Part shown: positions 21,741 through 28,791 of the stretch, piece by piece
Layout: the number at the start of each line of letters is the position of its first letter
Position numbering within the stretch: the stretch's first letter is position 1
DNA from: a virus
IMG/VR virus record: IMGVR_UViG_3300045972_000299
Location: 1-33,709 of that record
Length of the DNA: 33,709 nt
Strand: one strand, 5' to 3'
Made by a program: the position numbers and the translations under genes
Notes under the pieces: model-generated
What the model was told of the DNA's origin: nothing
Seen by the model: the letters and a program-made list of their open reading frames with translations, nothing else
Databases searched by the model: none

Positions 21741-22112
21741 TTATCCTAATTGAACTCCCTTCCAAACATCGACAAATTGTTTTGCTGAATACTCAGCAGT
21801 TTCTTCGTCAATATTTTGCAGGCGGGAACCGGAACCCGCAGCCGAACGCGTAATAGCGTTACACGTATCGCTCAAACCGAACGCCGAAGCAGACATTACA
21901 AACCAGGGACGCCATTTTAATTCATTTCGATTGTCCCAATTCGGCTTTTTACCACCGTTTAAAGCTTCAGTAACTACAACTGCATTATATTGGCTTTCAA
22001 AATACTCTCTTAAATCTTCAGGAACATTTGAAAAGTCAACTTGTGGTCTACCTGTAGCCTTAAATGCATCTTCTACAGTTTTAATTTTCTTTAAATTTGG
22101 ATTTTTTTTCAT
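21741..22112 (-). CDS. DGR target protein 1 (variable protein)
   Basis: A 123-residue protein whose residues 74-98 are the variable repeat. It is related to target 2: shared 'FSNVPEDLREYFESQYNAVV' (27-46), 'ALN.GK' (50-55) and 'SASAFGL' (74-80) before the variable window, and 'GSGSRL' (93-98) after it. Template asparagines at 81, 82, 84, 85, 87, 89 and 91 have become Ser, Asp, Cys, Asn, Ile, Arg and Ala. The short conserved tail 'AEYSAKQF' follows. Proteins of this kind, with a W/Y-rich 'KWRPWF' core and ending GSRL, occur in many Bacteroidota phages. No signal peptide, membrane segment or tail-fibre domain is visible. It lies 24 bases from the template repeat and 23 bases downstream of target 2. 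Confidence 0.88.
   Translation of the reverse strand: MKKNPNLKKIKTVEDAFKATGRPQVDFSNVPEDLREYFESQYNAVVVTEALNGGKKPNWDNRNELKWRPWFVMSASAFGLSDTCNAITRSAAGSGSRLQNIDEETAEYSAKQFVDVWKGVQLG
21819..21893 (-). repeat. DGR variable repeat VR1
   Basis: 75 bp aligned without gaps to the template at 21638-21712. There are 14 mismatches, all at template adenines (minus strand), of 21 such adenines; the other 54 positions are identical. The 22-base end (21819-21840) is identical to VR2 but differs from the template, which marks the initiation site (IMH) of mutagenic homing. Confidence 0.95.
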
Positions 22113-22135
22113 GTTGGTAATTTTTTAATTGATTA

Positions 22136-22615
22136 TTAAAGTGATAACATATCTCTGAATTCATTTTTGAATTTTTCACCGGCAATCTTAGCTATTTTAC
22201 TATCTAAAAAAGCCAGGCGGGAACCGGAACCCGCATCCGAAATCGCAGCAGCGCCATGCGTAAAGTTCAAACCGAACGCCGAAGCAGAACCATTATTTCT
22301 GAAGTAAGGATAATGACGATAATTAGACTCATTGTATATATCAAATCTTTTGCCTTCATTCAAAGCTTCAGCAATCACTACACATTTGTAGGTTGATTGA
22401 AAAAATGGGCGTAAATCTTCAGGAACACAACTAAAGTCAGGTACTGAAGGACGGCCTGTTTCTGATAGTGCATCCTCAAGTGAATTAATACGATCTTCCA
22501 CTGATTCATTGAAAAACTCTTTACCGAAAGTATCTTCCAGTATTTCTTTAATTTCAGGAGATGCCGATTTGTATCGGCTACGAGCCTTTGTCTCGTCAAA
22601 TTGAAGTTGTTTCAT
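22136..22615 (-). CDS. DGR target protein 2 (variable protein)
   Basis: A 159-residue protein, the longer of the two targets. It has an extra N-terminal helical region (1-45, 'ARSRYKSASPEIKEILEDTF') that target 1 lacks, then the shared module 'VPEDLRPFFQSTYKCVVIAE' (64-83), 'YRHYPYFRNNGSASAFGL' and the variable window at about 117-128. The window is followed by 'GSGSRLAFLDSKIAKIAGEKF'. At the template asparagine sites it carries Asn, Phe, His, Gly, Ala, Ile and Asp, so it is a different sampling from target 1. It is first in the cassette, separated by 90 bases from the ATPase gene upstream. The variable residues would form a binding surface; the ligand is unknown. Confidence 0.88.
   Translation of the reverse strand: MKQLQFDETKARSRYKSASPEIKEILEDTFGKEFFNESVEDRINSLEDALSETGRPSVPDFSCVPEDLRPFFQSTYKCVVIAEALNEGKRFDIYNESNYRHYPYFRNNGSASAFGLNFTHGAAAISDAGSGSRLAFLDSKIAKIAGEKFKNEFRDMLSL
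22213..22292 (-). repeat. DGR variable repeat VR2
   Basis: 80 bp aligned without gaps to the template at 21637-21716. There are 15 mismatches, all at minus-strand adenines of the template (21 available), and none at the other 59 positions. Substitutions include A to G, T and C on the coding strand, as expected for error-prone copying of adenine. Confidence 0.95.
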
Positions 22616-22705
22616 AAATTTGTTTTTAATTGTTTAATAATACCGGCCAACGCTTTGGTTATCGGATTGCATCTATGCAGGCGATCAAACCTACATAGCT
22701 TACTT

Positions 22706-23332
22706 TTAAAATAATGTTGGATGTTGATTTGCTGATTTATTAGGCAGAAATAATTGGTGTTCTACCGGTGCATCCAAATAGCGACTTATTGAGTACACAC
22801 GACCATTTTTAAAGTACATCTTGATATCAGATGCATGCAATAAGTCTTTACCACTATCAGGACTACCTTTCGAGCTTCCAAAATCGACCAGACAAATACA
22901 TAATAACCGATTTGAGAAGCGTTTGCGAAGTTCGCGAAGTTGATTAAACGTAAATCCCATATACTTCACCGAGTCGATAATAACAAGCCTGTAATAGTTC
23001 TTTTCAATGGCCGTACACATTTCGTCAAAAGTCATTGCATCAGCCACAAAAAGCTTTTGAGCATCAATGTTGAAATTGTTTATTCGGTTCTGAATAGTTT
23101 GATTTGCACCCTCTTCGTGCGAGTTATAGAGCGATTTTCCAAATGTTTTTGCAAAGTAGTTTGAAAACTGCATAAGGAAAACCGATTTCCCTGAGCCGCT
23201 TTCACCATAGCACATCATAGTGAATTTGCGTTCAGGTTTACCCATGAGTTTAGCGTAGAACTCATCAAATTCAAGCGTATGAAATTTCTTTTCTTTCATA
23301 CTTTTTACGCTGTAAATTTTCTTTTTTGCCAT
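22706..23332 (-). CDS. P-loop ATPase (RecA/RadA-like core)
   Basis: This 208-residue ATPase has Walker A 'YGESGSGKS' (42-50), preceded by the strand 'KFTMMC', and Walker B-like 'YRLVIIDSVKYMG' near 113-125. 'NSHEEGANQTIQNRINNF' resembles the loop after the first strand of RecA/DnaB-like folds. A further strand 'NRLLCICLVDFGSSKGSPDS' (near 142-161) has the polar end of a sensor motif. It lacks helicase N- or C-domains, so it is smaller than DnaB or RecA. It may serve DNA replication or repair after transposition, or recombination with the DGR cassette next door. It is expressed with the early operon. Confidence 0.65.
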   Translation of the reverse strand: MAKKKIYSVKSMKEKKFHTLEFDEFYAKLMGKPERKFTMMCYGESGSGKSVFLMQFSNYFAKTFGKSLYNSHEEGANQTIQNRINNFNIDAQKLFVADAMTFDEMCTAIEKNYYRLVIIDSVKYMGFTFNQLRELRKRFSNRLLCICLVDFGSSKGSPDSGKDLLHASDIKMYFKNGRVYSISRYLDAPVEHQLFLPNKSANQHPTLF

Positions 23333-23353
23333 AAGTTGGTTGGTGTGGTGTAT

Positions 23354-23548
23354 TTAATTGGTTTGTTTATTCGTAGCCTTCATAATCTTGTTTATCGCAC
23401 TGACCGAAACGCCATACTTCAGGATTATTTTCTCTTCAATGATATCGTAGCGTAGACCTGCATCCCATAGCTTATTGAATTCATTTCTAATGTTTTCATC
23501 CCTATTACGTTTTCCCTGTAGTACGCGTTCGTCAATGATTTTAGGCAT
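23354..23548 (-). CDS. Small HTH-like protein
   Basis: A 64-residue basic protein with 'IRNEFNKLWDAGLRYDIIEE' and 'YGVSVSAINKIMKAT'. The second part has helix-turn-helix spacing (a 'GVSxSxIxKI' recognition helix), as in small transposase-type or terminase HTH proteins. It could regulate the operon, but no partner is visible. It lies 21 bases downstream of the preceding gene in transcription order. Confidence 0.6.
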   Translation of the reverse strand: MPKIIDERVLQGKRNRDENIRNEFNKLWDAGLRYDIIEEKIILKYGVSVSAINKIMKATNKQTN

Positions 23549-23571
23549 ACGCGTTTGATTTAGTTTGTTTA

Positions 23572-23841
23572 TTATTTCTTATCTGGTTTTTCTCTCCATT
23601 TAGTAACAATTGCAATTTTCTCCTGAAGCTCTTCTTTTGTCATATTGTCAATTTGAACTCCCCAATGTTTAAGACAATAAGCATTTATATTTATTAAATC
23701 AGGAAGCTTCTTATTTTCGTGATAACGAAACTCATGATATTTACTTTCTGCAAATGCATACCTTAGTCTCCAGCGCATTCTATTCATTGCCTGTTCAAGC
23801 AATTCGTCTGCTTTTTCGGGTGTTACATTTATACTATTCAT
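23572..23841 (-). CDS. Small early protein of unknown function
   Basis: An 89-residue, basic helical protein ('MRWRLRYAFAESKYHEFRYH', 'LININAYCLKHWGVQIDNMT', 'KEELQEKIAIVTKW'). The C-terminal half, with 'NAYCLKHWG' and 'MTKEELQEKI', is similar in spacing to the C-terminal part of GemA/gp16-type regulators of Mu-like phages, but it lacks the rest, so I leave it unnamed. It follows the MuB-like gene by two bases, which argues for a role in transposition or early regulation. Confidence 0.55.
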   Translation of the reverse strand: MNSINVTPEKADELLEQAMNRMRWRLRYAFAESKYHEFRYHENKKLPDLININAYCLKHWGVQIDNMTKEELQEKIAIVTKWREKPDKK

Positions 23842-23843
23842 AG

Positions 23844-24815
23844 TTACAGTATTTCAAACTCTTCAGCAGTAATTTTACCTAAATCAATACCCATGCGTTC
23901 AGCGCGTTTAATGGCTTTATCAGCCTCTTCATAGTTCCACCATCGAGAACCTGCTAATGCCAATACTTTATTGTTAGATATGCCTTTTTGTGTGCAAAAT
24001 CCAGCAATATCATCTGTACTTATGTTGTCAATTCGGAATACCGAAATACGACGGGCAAAAGTGCTGTATATGTTGCTGTTTTCGCGGGTTGGATACCATT
24101 TATAGCTGTAACCTGTTGAAGTTTCATAGGCTTTATATTCAAGTCCGGCCATTTTTCCAATTCGAGTTATAACCTCGCTAATTCCTACTATGGAAATAGC
24201 CAACAAACCTTCGGTAGCAGTTCGGAAGTTTTTCAAGTCCTTGAAAAATGAGTTTTTAGCTACCTCACTTTCGTCAATAATAAGCATTGGATTGCTATCT
24301 GCTTTTTCTTCAACTAGGAGAATGATTTTATCCATCAGGTAAGAGGTTGAAAAACGAAGGCGTTTGCGGTCTAACCGGATACCCATTTCTGTAGCTACTT
24401 GCATTAAAAAGCGGTTCCAGGTCATTTCTTTTCGGTCAATCTTAATGTACCAACAGCATTCGTTTTCTTCAGCAAACTTTTTGAATACGATTGATTTTCC
24501 AATGCCAGTATTGCCGGCAATAAGGCGCATATCGCTCATTTTCTTGCAAGCAGTGGCAATGTTCCACATCTTATTGAATTGTCGTGTAGAAACAAGCGTT
24601 TCATCGCCAAGGTAATCCTTCAGACTGTCATAGATCACATTCAATAATTTGTCAGAAAATGACTTCTTGTCTCTCAAAAGTTCGGAAATAGTACCTTCCG
24701 AACGGCCTGTTATACGTGCAATTTCAGCAGGTTTCAATGCTTTTTTGTCCATCAACACTACCAACTTATCACGCAAAGCGGATTGTTTAGGACTGATTTC
24801 AATTTTGTTACTCAT
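23844..24815 (-). CDS. MuB-like transposition ATPase with HTH domain
   Basis: This 323-residue protein has an N-terminal Cro-type helix-turn-helix (residues 27-50, 'LKPAEIARITGRSEGTISEL') and an AAA+ ATPase. The ATPase has Walker A 'GNTGIGKS' (101-108), Walker B 'NPMLIIDESE' (Asp181-Glu182) and a sensor region 'LLAISIVGISEVI'. MuB binds target DNA, picks the integration site and activates MuA; the HTH-AAA layout matches MuB/AAA_22-type target selectors. It lies just after the MuA-like gene (23 bases), as in Mu. 'TAEGLLAISIVGISEVITRI' corresponds to the ATPase sensor-1 region. Confidence 0.87.
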   Translation of the reverse strand: MSNKIEISPKQSALRDKLVVLMDKKALKPAEIARITGRSEGTISELLRDKKSFSDKLLNVIYDSLKDYLGDETLVSTRQFNKMWNIATACKKMSDMRLIAGNTGIGKSIVFKKFAEENECCWYIKIDRKEMTWNRFLMQVATEMGIRLDRKRLRFSTSYLMDKIILLVEEKADSNPMLIIDESEVAKNSFFKDLKNFRTATEGLLAISIVGISEVITRIGKMAGLEYKAYETSTGYSYKWYPTRENSNIYSTFARRISVFRIDNISTDDIAGFCTQKGISNNKVLALAGSRWWNYEEADKAIKRAERMGIDLGKITAEEFEIL

Positions 24816-24838
24816 AGGGTGTATTTTTAAAGGGTTTA

Positions 24839-27010
24839 TTAGTTTAATTCGATTCTATGAATTTCACCTGTATCAGGGTCAACAATTTCTTTGTATCGTG
24901 GAGCCTCTTTAGCTTCAATTTCATCAAGCAGCAAAGCACTTTTATCATATCTACCTTCAATCCGTTTTTCAAAGTCCACATATGTACGGCGTTTTCCTGT
25001 CAACATTTCATTACCGAGCTCTTCTATGCGTTCATAATCGGGGTGCATGCTTACCTGTTGTTTAATATCTGCATTTATCGCTTTAGCCGTTTCCTGTACG
25101 CGGTACTGAAGAGCCATAATGTTACTCAGTACTTTCTTTTCTTCTTTGGTTTCGGCTATGTATGCTGTATTTACTTTCAGTCCCCAAATTCCAAGATATT
25201 TGCCGTCGTGACTAAACACCGGTGCGGGGTCTCCACCCTTCAGAATGTATATTTTAAGCTTATTGGCCGTACTAGCATCCATTGGAGTGTAAGTGAATAT
25301 ACGGTCAGCAAAAGCGCGTTGATCAGGCGTTTCAATGCTAGGGAAATAGCAATAATCTTTACCATCGTGACCGACTTCTAAACCGGTGATGGTTAGTTTC
25401 CTTTCATGAAGCGTTCCACACATCATGCATAATTGGGAATAACTCAATTTAGGTACGTAGCTTTCCTTTTCATCCCACATCTCGAAAGGTGTTTTGTTGC
25501 AAGGCTTTTTCTCCAGCGTTTCAATTACGCGTTCATTCCAGGACTTCATACCTTCGGTTTTTGCCCACTCCATAGCTATGGATGCACTCCTGGCAGCATG
25601 TTTGCCTTTTGTTTCACGGCTATCGGATGGTTTTGAATTGATAGAACCCGTTGCAGTACGGTTCATACCGCTAAATCCTTTCATGAACTTGGTAATATCA
25701 TTGTCGAACATGTTGAAAAGTGACTCAATAGTTTTTGCACGGGCGTTACCGGTACGAGAAGCATACAATCTAATCTCATTTTGTTCGCACCAACGTTCCA
25801 GTTCTTTGTAACTCGGACCGTGGTCACAATGTATAATAGCCGGTTTGTATCCGGTTTCAATAATTCCCATCATTATGGCTTCTTTCACCGCGTAGAACGG
25901 TTCTTTTACACCTATCAATGTTGATACTCCAACCATGCGAAGCGTGGACACATCAGCCACTTTAATAGCGTAAATATGTTGGCGTACTTTGCCTTTAAAC
26001 TCAACGTTTTCGTTCTGAGCAGTACCATCAATAACCCATACATGGTTTTTCTTGGTTGGTAGGTCGCGCGTAGCCGTTGGAACTGTATTTAGGTAATAAT
26101 CCATACCGTCTGTTTTTTCCAATCGGTTAGGATTCTTTAGCGGGGCAAGAAGTTGATATAACCTGGCTTCGGTTGGCGGATTATACTTTCCGTTTTCATC
26201 CATCCACCAGCCGTTTTCCTGACCATATTGCTTCCATTTCTTGTATAAGTTGGCAATGCTCATGTTCACACCGTTTATATGCCAAAATGCAGCTATTCTG
26301 AATTGTTCATCAGTCACTTTAGATGCATTTTCATTACTCATACGCTTTGGCTGGATAATATCTTGTGGGCGTTTGCCTTTATCCATTGCAGTAAGCACAT
26401 CATCAAACCATTTATTGAAACGTGTTTCGCTCCGGGGTATCTTTACCTCAAATTCTATCTTACTGATAGATGTTAGCAAGTTCATCCGGAAACTTCGCAC
26501 CAACACTTCGCAACGCTTCATATCCACTTCGCTAGTTTGTATTTTGCTTACAAAATCAAACATCCATTGTACCAAAGCGCATTGTTTTGCATAACCTTTT
26601 ACCGAGTTAGAATGTAATCCAAGGTCTAGATAAGAAGCTGTATAAAGCGTGTAGTGGGTACTCATATAGCTTTCAATGGTCGAGCGTATAAAAGGCTCAT
26701 TGATCTGAAGTGACTCAGCGGTGAACTCAACCGCCATTGGGGCGCAATCTTCACCGGCATTGGTAGCCGTGCGAAGCAACTGCGAATACTCATTTTTCAG
26801 GTTTGCAAACTTTTCAATAACCTTTGCTTTGGTAACACTGGTTAAGCTATCCACAAATACATAGCGTCCATTCTCCATCTTCACATCCTCCAAACGCCCT
26901 TTGCTCTTTTGGTTTCTATACGATACTTCAGTATAGATACCTTTCAAAAGCAAATGCTGTTTAGAAATCATCAATCTACCTTGTGGGTCAATAAAAAGTT
27001 CTTGTTGCAT
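24839..27010 (-). CDS. MuA-like DDE transposase
   Basis: A 723-residue transposase of the Mu/Tn552 rve type. Catalytic residues are Asp328 in 'HVWVIDGTAQNENVEF', Asp396 in 'PAIIHCDHGPSYKE' and Glu429 in 'GNARAKTIESLFNMFDNDIT', a DDE triad with 67- and 32-residue spacings. Upstream lie helical DNA-binding domains (about 60-310) and downstream a Mu-transposase C-type region ('KTPFEMWDEKESYVPKLSY', 'TITGLEVGHDGKDYCYF', with the beta-barrel). It joins phage ends to target DNA in integration and replicative transposition. Length and order (Cro-like, DUF3164, A, B) fit Mu-like phages of Bacteroidota. Confidence 0.93.
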   Translation of the reverse strand: MQQELFIDPQGRLMISKQHLLLKGIYTEVSYRNQKSKGRLEDVKMENGRYVFVDSLTSVTKAKVIEKFANLKNEYSQLLRTATNAGEDCAPMAVEFTAESLQINEPFIRSTIESYMSTHYTLYTASYLDLGLHSNSVKGYAKQCALVQWMFDFVSKIQTSEVDMKRCEVLVRSFRMNLLTSISKIEFEVKIPRSETRFNKWFDDVLTAMDKGKRPQDIIQPKRMSNENASKVTDEQFRIAAFWHINGVNMSIANLYKKWKQYGQENGWWMDENGKYNPPTEARLYQLLAPLKNPNRLEKTDGMDYYLNTVPTATRDLPTKKNHVWVIDGTAQNENVEFKGKVRQHIYAIKVADVSTLRMVGVSTLIGVKEPFYAVKEAIMMGIIETGYKPAIIHCDHGPSYKELERWCEQNEIRLYASRTGNARAKTIESLFNMFDNDITKFMKGFSGMNRTATGSINSKPSDSRETKGKHAARSASIAMEWAKTEGMKSWNERVIETLEKKPCNKTPFEMWDEKESYVPKLSYSQLCMMCGTLHERKLTITGLEVGHDGKDYCYFPSIETPDQRAFADRIFTYTPMDASTANKLKIYILKGGDPAPVFSHDGKYLGIWGLKVNTAYIAETKEEKKVLSNIMALQYRVQETAKAINADIKQQVSMHPDYERIEELGNEMLTGKRRTYVDFEKRIEGRYDKSALLLDEIEAKEAPRYKEIVDPDTGEIHRIELN

Positions 27011-27038
27011 AACTTGATAATTTATTTTTTTGAACCCT

Positions 27039-27059
27039 ACCGCGGAAACGAACCGCGGT
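27039..27059. other. GC-rich hairpin upstream of the transposase gene
   Basis: ACCGCGG and CCGCGGT form a 7-bp GC-only stem (except its outer A-T pair) with a 7-base loop (AAACGAA) in the 64-bp gap before the transposase start. It stands out because the surrounding DNA is AT-rich. No T-run follows in the minus direction, so it may be a translational or RNA-stability element rather than a terminator. Confidence 0.5.
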
Positions 27060-27074
27060 TAATTCCAAATAGGG

Positions 27075-27341
27075 CTATTGTAAAAGCGTTACTTTAATAT
27101 CTGTGAAAACCATGCTAACACAGTTATTTTTTCGTTCGTCAGGAACAATGCTAAGTAACATTTCATTCAACTGCTGACTTATCACTTCAGTCACTTCGTC
27201 CATTTCAATCACTTTATTTACTTTATCTACATTTCCTAAAATTAGAAACTCAAGCATCTCATCATGACTAATTTCAATCTGTTTAGCCATTCTTACTTCC
27301 GTTTCAATCACTGAATTAAAAGATATTACAACTTGTTCCAT
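27075..27341 (-). CDS. Small early protein of unknown function
   Basis: An 88-residue acidic, helical protein ('SHDEMLEFLILGNVDKVNKV', 'VTEVISQQLNEMLLSIVPDE') that ends with a strand 'VSMVFTDIKVTLL'. No domain is recognised. It lies between DUF3164 (two bases) and the transposase gene, so it belongs to the early operon. Confidence 0.55.
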   Translation of the reverse strand: MEQVVISFNSVIETEVRMAKQIEISHDEMLEFLILGNVDKVNKVIEMDEVTEVISQQLNEMLLSIVPDERKNNCVSMVFTDIKVTLLQ

Positions 27342-27343
27342 AA

Positions 27344-28000
27344 TTATAGGCTTGATAGGTTAAGTACAATTGGCTCCCATTTTTGTGATACCTCAGATCG
27401 TTTATAAAACTCCAGTCTCATTTTACTATCAACCGGTCTAAAACTTTCTTTGAATAATCGGATAGCTTCTACCCAACGAGGGTCTGTAAATGTTGATTCC
27501 TGTGCATAAAGAGCTTGAATCCTACTTAATTCCAACTTACCTTCCTTATTTTTTTCAATAAGTCCCATAATTACTTGAAATAATTCCTTATCGCGTTTCT
27601 TAACTACATCTCCCAAGAAGTCCTTTAGTAACTCTTCGGCTTTAACCGCTCTCTCATCCCAATCGCACGTTGTTGAATACCTGTACACCAGTTTGTACTG
27701 ACCATCATCTGTTTTCAAGTGAAAACCACCTTTAGAGTTTGCGCGAATCGCACCGTATTCGTTTAGTTTTTCACGCATTTCTTCAAGAGTCTTAGTTGAA
27801 TTCTCAAAGAATGTTGTCAGAATATTATTCAGTTTAATGGCTTTGCGAACCAACCGAGAAGTATTGGTTTCAATGTACTTTTCGTACTCATTACGGTTCT
27901 TATTCAATTGAGCCATCTCATCTTTTCGCCGTTCAGCCAAATAGGCTTGTAACTCTTCGGTTGTCATCTGATCAACCGTTTTTGCTTCTTTGTTTTCCAT
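27344..28000 (-). CDS. DUF3164 family early protein
   Basis: A 218-residue protein of the DUF3164 kind found in the early operon of Mu-like phages. It starts with 'MTTEELQAYLAERRKDEMAQ', then a coiled helix, and the central 'YGAIRANSKGGFHLKTDDGQYKLVYRYSTT' (86-115, with a G-rich turn followed by strands), 'WDERAVKAEELLKDFL' and 'LSRIQALYAQESTFTDPRWVEAIRLFKES' (158-186). Its function is unknown; it is often next to the transposition genes and may serve replication or host control. It is two bases from the next gene. Confidence 0.82.
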   Translation of the reverse strand: MENKEAKTVDQMTTEELQAYLAERRKDEMAQLNKNRNEYEKYIETNTSRLVRKAIKLNNILTTFFENSTKTLEEMREKLNEYGAIRANSKGGFHLKTDDGQYKLVYRYSTTCDWDERAVKAEELLKDFLGDVVKKRDKELFQVIMGLIEKNKEGKLELSRIQALYAQESTFTDPRWVEAIRLFKESFRPVDSKMRLEFYKRSEVSQKWEPIVLNLSSL

Positions 28001-28012
28001 ATTTCTTTTATT

Positions 28013-28369
28013 TTAATTATGTATTTTTACTTGATTTCTAAAGAGTAATCGGGTCAGACGTTCCGATTCAATTTCAGGATATACAATTTCCACCCATTCA
28101 CCTTGCTGATGAATAATCACGTCCATATTCAGCATACCAATACGCTCCTGAACACGGTGAAATGAATTAATGTGAACTGTAATTTTTTTGCGGGGAGTTT
28201 CGCGCATGTAATCGCGATACATAGATAGAGTTAGTATGGCCATGCCAAAACTAATTGCGTACAAATGATAACCATTAATTATAATAGCAGCTATCAAACT
28301 ACAAATACTAAACATTGATGTAATACACATCAATATAATTGAGCAGATTGGAAAGAATTGTTTAGTCAT
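28013..28369 (-). CDS. Small membrane protein
   Basis: A 118-residue protein with two N-terminal hydrophobic segments (7-31, 'FPICSIILMCITSMFSICSL', and 36-49) and a soluble C-terminal domain (60-118, 'ITVHINSFHRVQERIGMLNM', 'IIHQQGEWVEIVYPEIESER'). The soluble part would face the cytoplasm. The family is unknown. It is coupled to the upstream 32-codon gene by an ATGA overlap. Host membrane modification or superinfection exclusion is possible but not shown. Confidence 0.6.
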   Translation of the reverse strand: MTKQFFPICSIILMCITSMFSICSLIAAIIINGYHLYAISFGMAILTLSMYRDYMRETPRKKITVHINSFHRVQERIGMLNMDVIIHQQGEWVEIVYPEIESERLTRLLFRNQVKIHN

Positions 28370-28464
28370 GATGCTTTAAATACAATGATTAACAACACAA
28401 TAAATCCAATCACAATAGCCACTAAAGCTATAAACTTGACAATTGAAATAATTTTTCTTTTCAT
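28366..28464 (-). CDS. 32-residue single-span membrane peptide
   Basis: ATG 28464 to TGA 28368-28366 encodes MKRKIISIVKFIALVAIVIG and then FIVLLIIVFKAS, 32 residues in all: a basic N-terminus and one hydrophobic helix of about 24 residues. It is too short for ordinary gene finders. The stop overlaps the start of the next membrane protein gene (ATGA), typical of translational coupling in this operon. The leader is AT-rich (AAATTATATATATG). It could be a small accessory subunit to that neighbour. Confidence 0.65.
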   Translation of the reverse strand: MKRKIISIVKFIALVAIVIGFIVLLIIVFKAS

Positions 28465-28483
28465 ATATATAATTTTTAAAGGG

Positions 28484-28681
28484 TTATTTAATCATGTTGT
28501 AATACTTTATCGCAGCCTCTTCAACAATAGGTTTTAGAGTTCTTGTCCCATTAAGCATCTGTCTTACTGAAGTTTCTTTATACTCTTTTATACCTCTTTC
28601 GACAGCCATCTTATTCGCAATTTGCATAATTCGCAACGTGTCTCCATGTTGTTTTTTCTGTTGTAATTCTTGCAGATTCAT
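28484..28681 (-). CDS. Cro/Ner-like small regulator (first early gene)
   Basis: A 65-residue protein that starts the leftward early operon and stands head to head with the repressor gene. It has helices 'GDTLRIMQIANKMAVERGIK', 'ETSVRQMLNGTRTLKPIVEE' (the segment 'KETSVRQMLNGTR' fits an HTH recognition helix) and 'AAIKYYNMIK'. The position is that of Ner in Mu or Cro in lambdoid phages: it would lower early transcription and repressor expression. The family was assigned by position and helical pattern. Confidence 0.6.
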   Translation of the reverse strand: MNLQELQQKKQHGDTLRIMQIANKMAVERGIKEYKETSVRQMLNGTRTLKPIVEEAAIKYYNMIK

Positions 28682-28712
28682 ATTTTTGTGTATTTTTGTG
28701 CTGTAATTCGGT

Positions 28713-28721
28713 GCAAATATC
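28713..28721 (-). promoter_or_regulatory. Candidate early promoter -7 element
   Basis: On the minus strand GATATTTGC resembles the Bacteroidota -7 box (TAnnTTTG, five of six fixed positions). It would start transcription about 30 bases upstream of the Cro/Ner-like ATG. Its upstream -33 region falls inside the first putative operator, so repressor binding would block it. Confidence 0.45.
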
Positions 28722-28726
28722 GCAAC

Positions 28727-28779
28727 AAGTTTCGATTAAAACAAACAAAAACGAAACTTTTTTCGATTATTAGTCGAAA
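28727..28779. promoter_or_regulatory. Putative repressor operators (TTTCG half-sites)
   Basis: Two inverted repeats of the same half-site lie in the 110-bp gap between the divergent Cro/Ner-like and repressor genes. AAGTTTCG (28727-28734) pairs with CGAAACTT (28752-28759), and TTTCGA (28761-28766) pairs with TCGAAA (28774-28779). The shared TTTCG core and dyad symmetry suit a dimeric HTH repressor that controls both the early and its own promoter. Confidence 0.6.
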
Positions 28780-28791
28780 TAAATTACGAAT

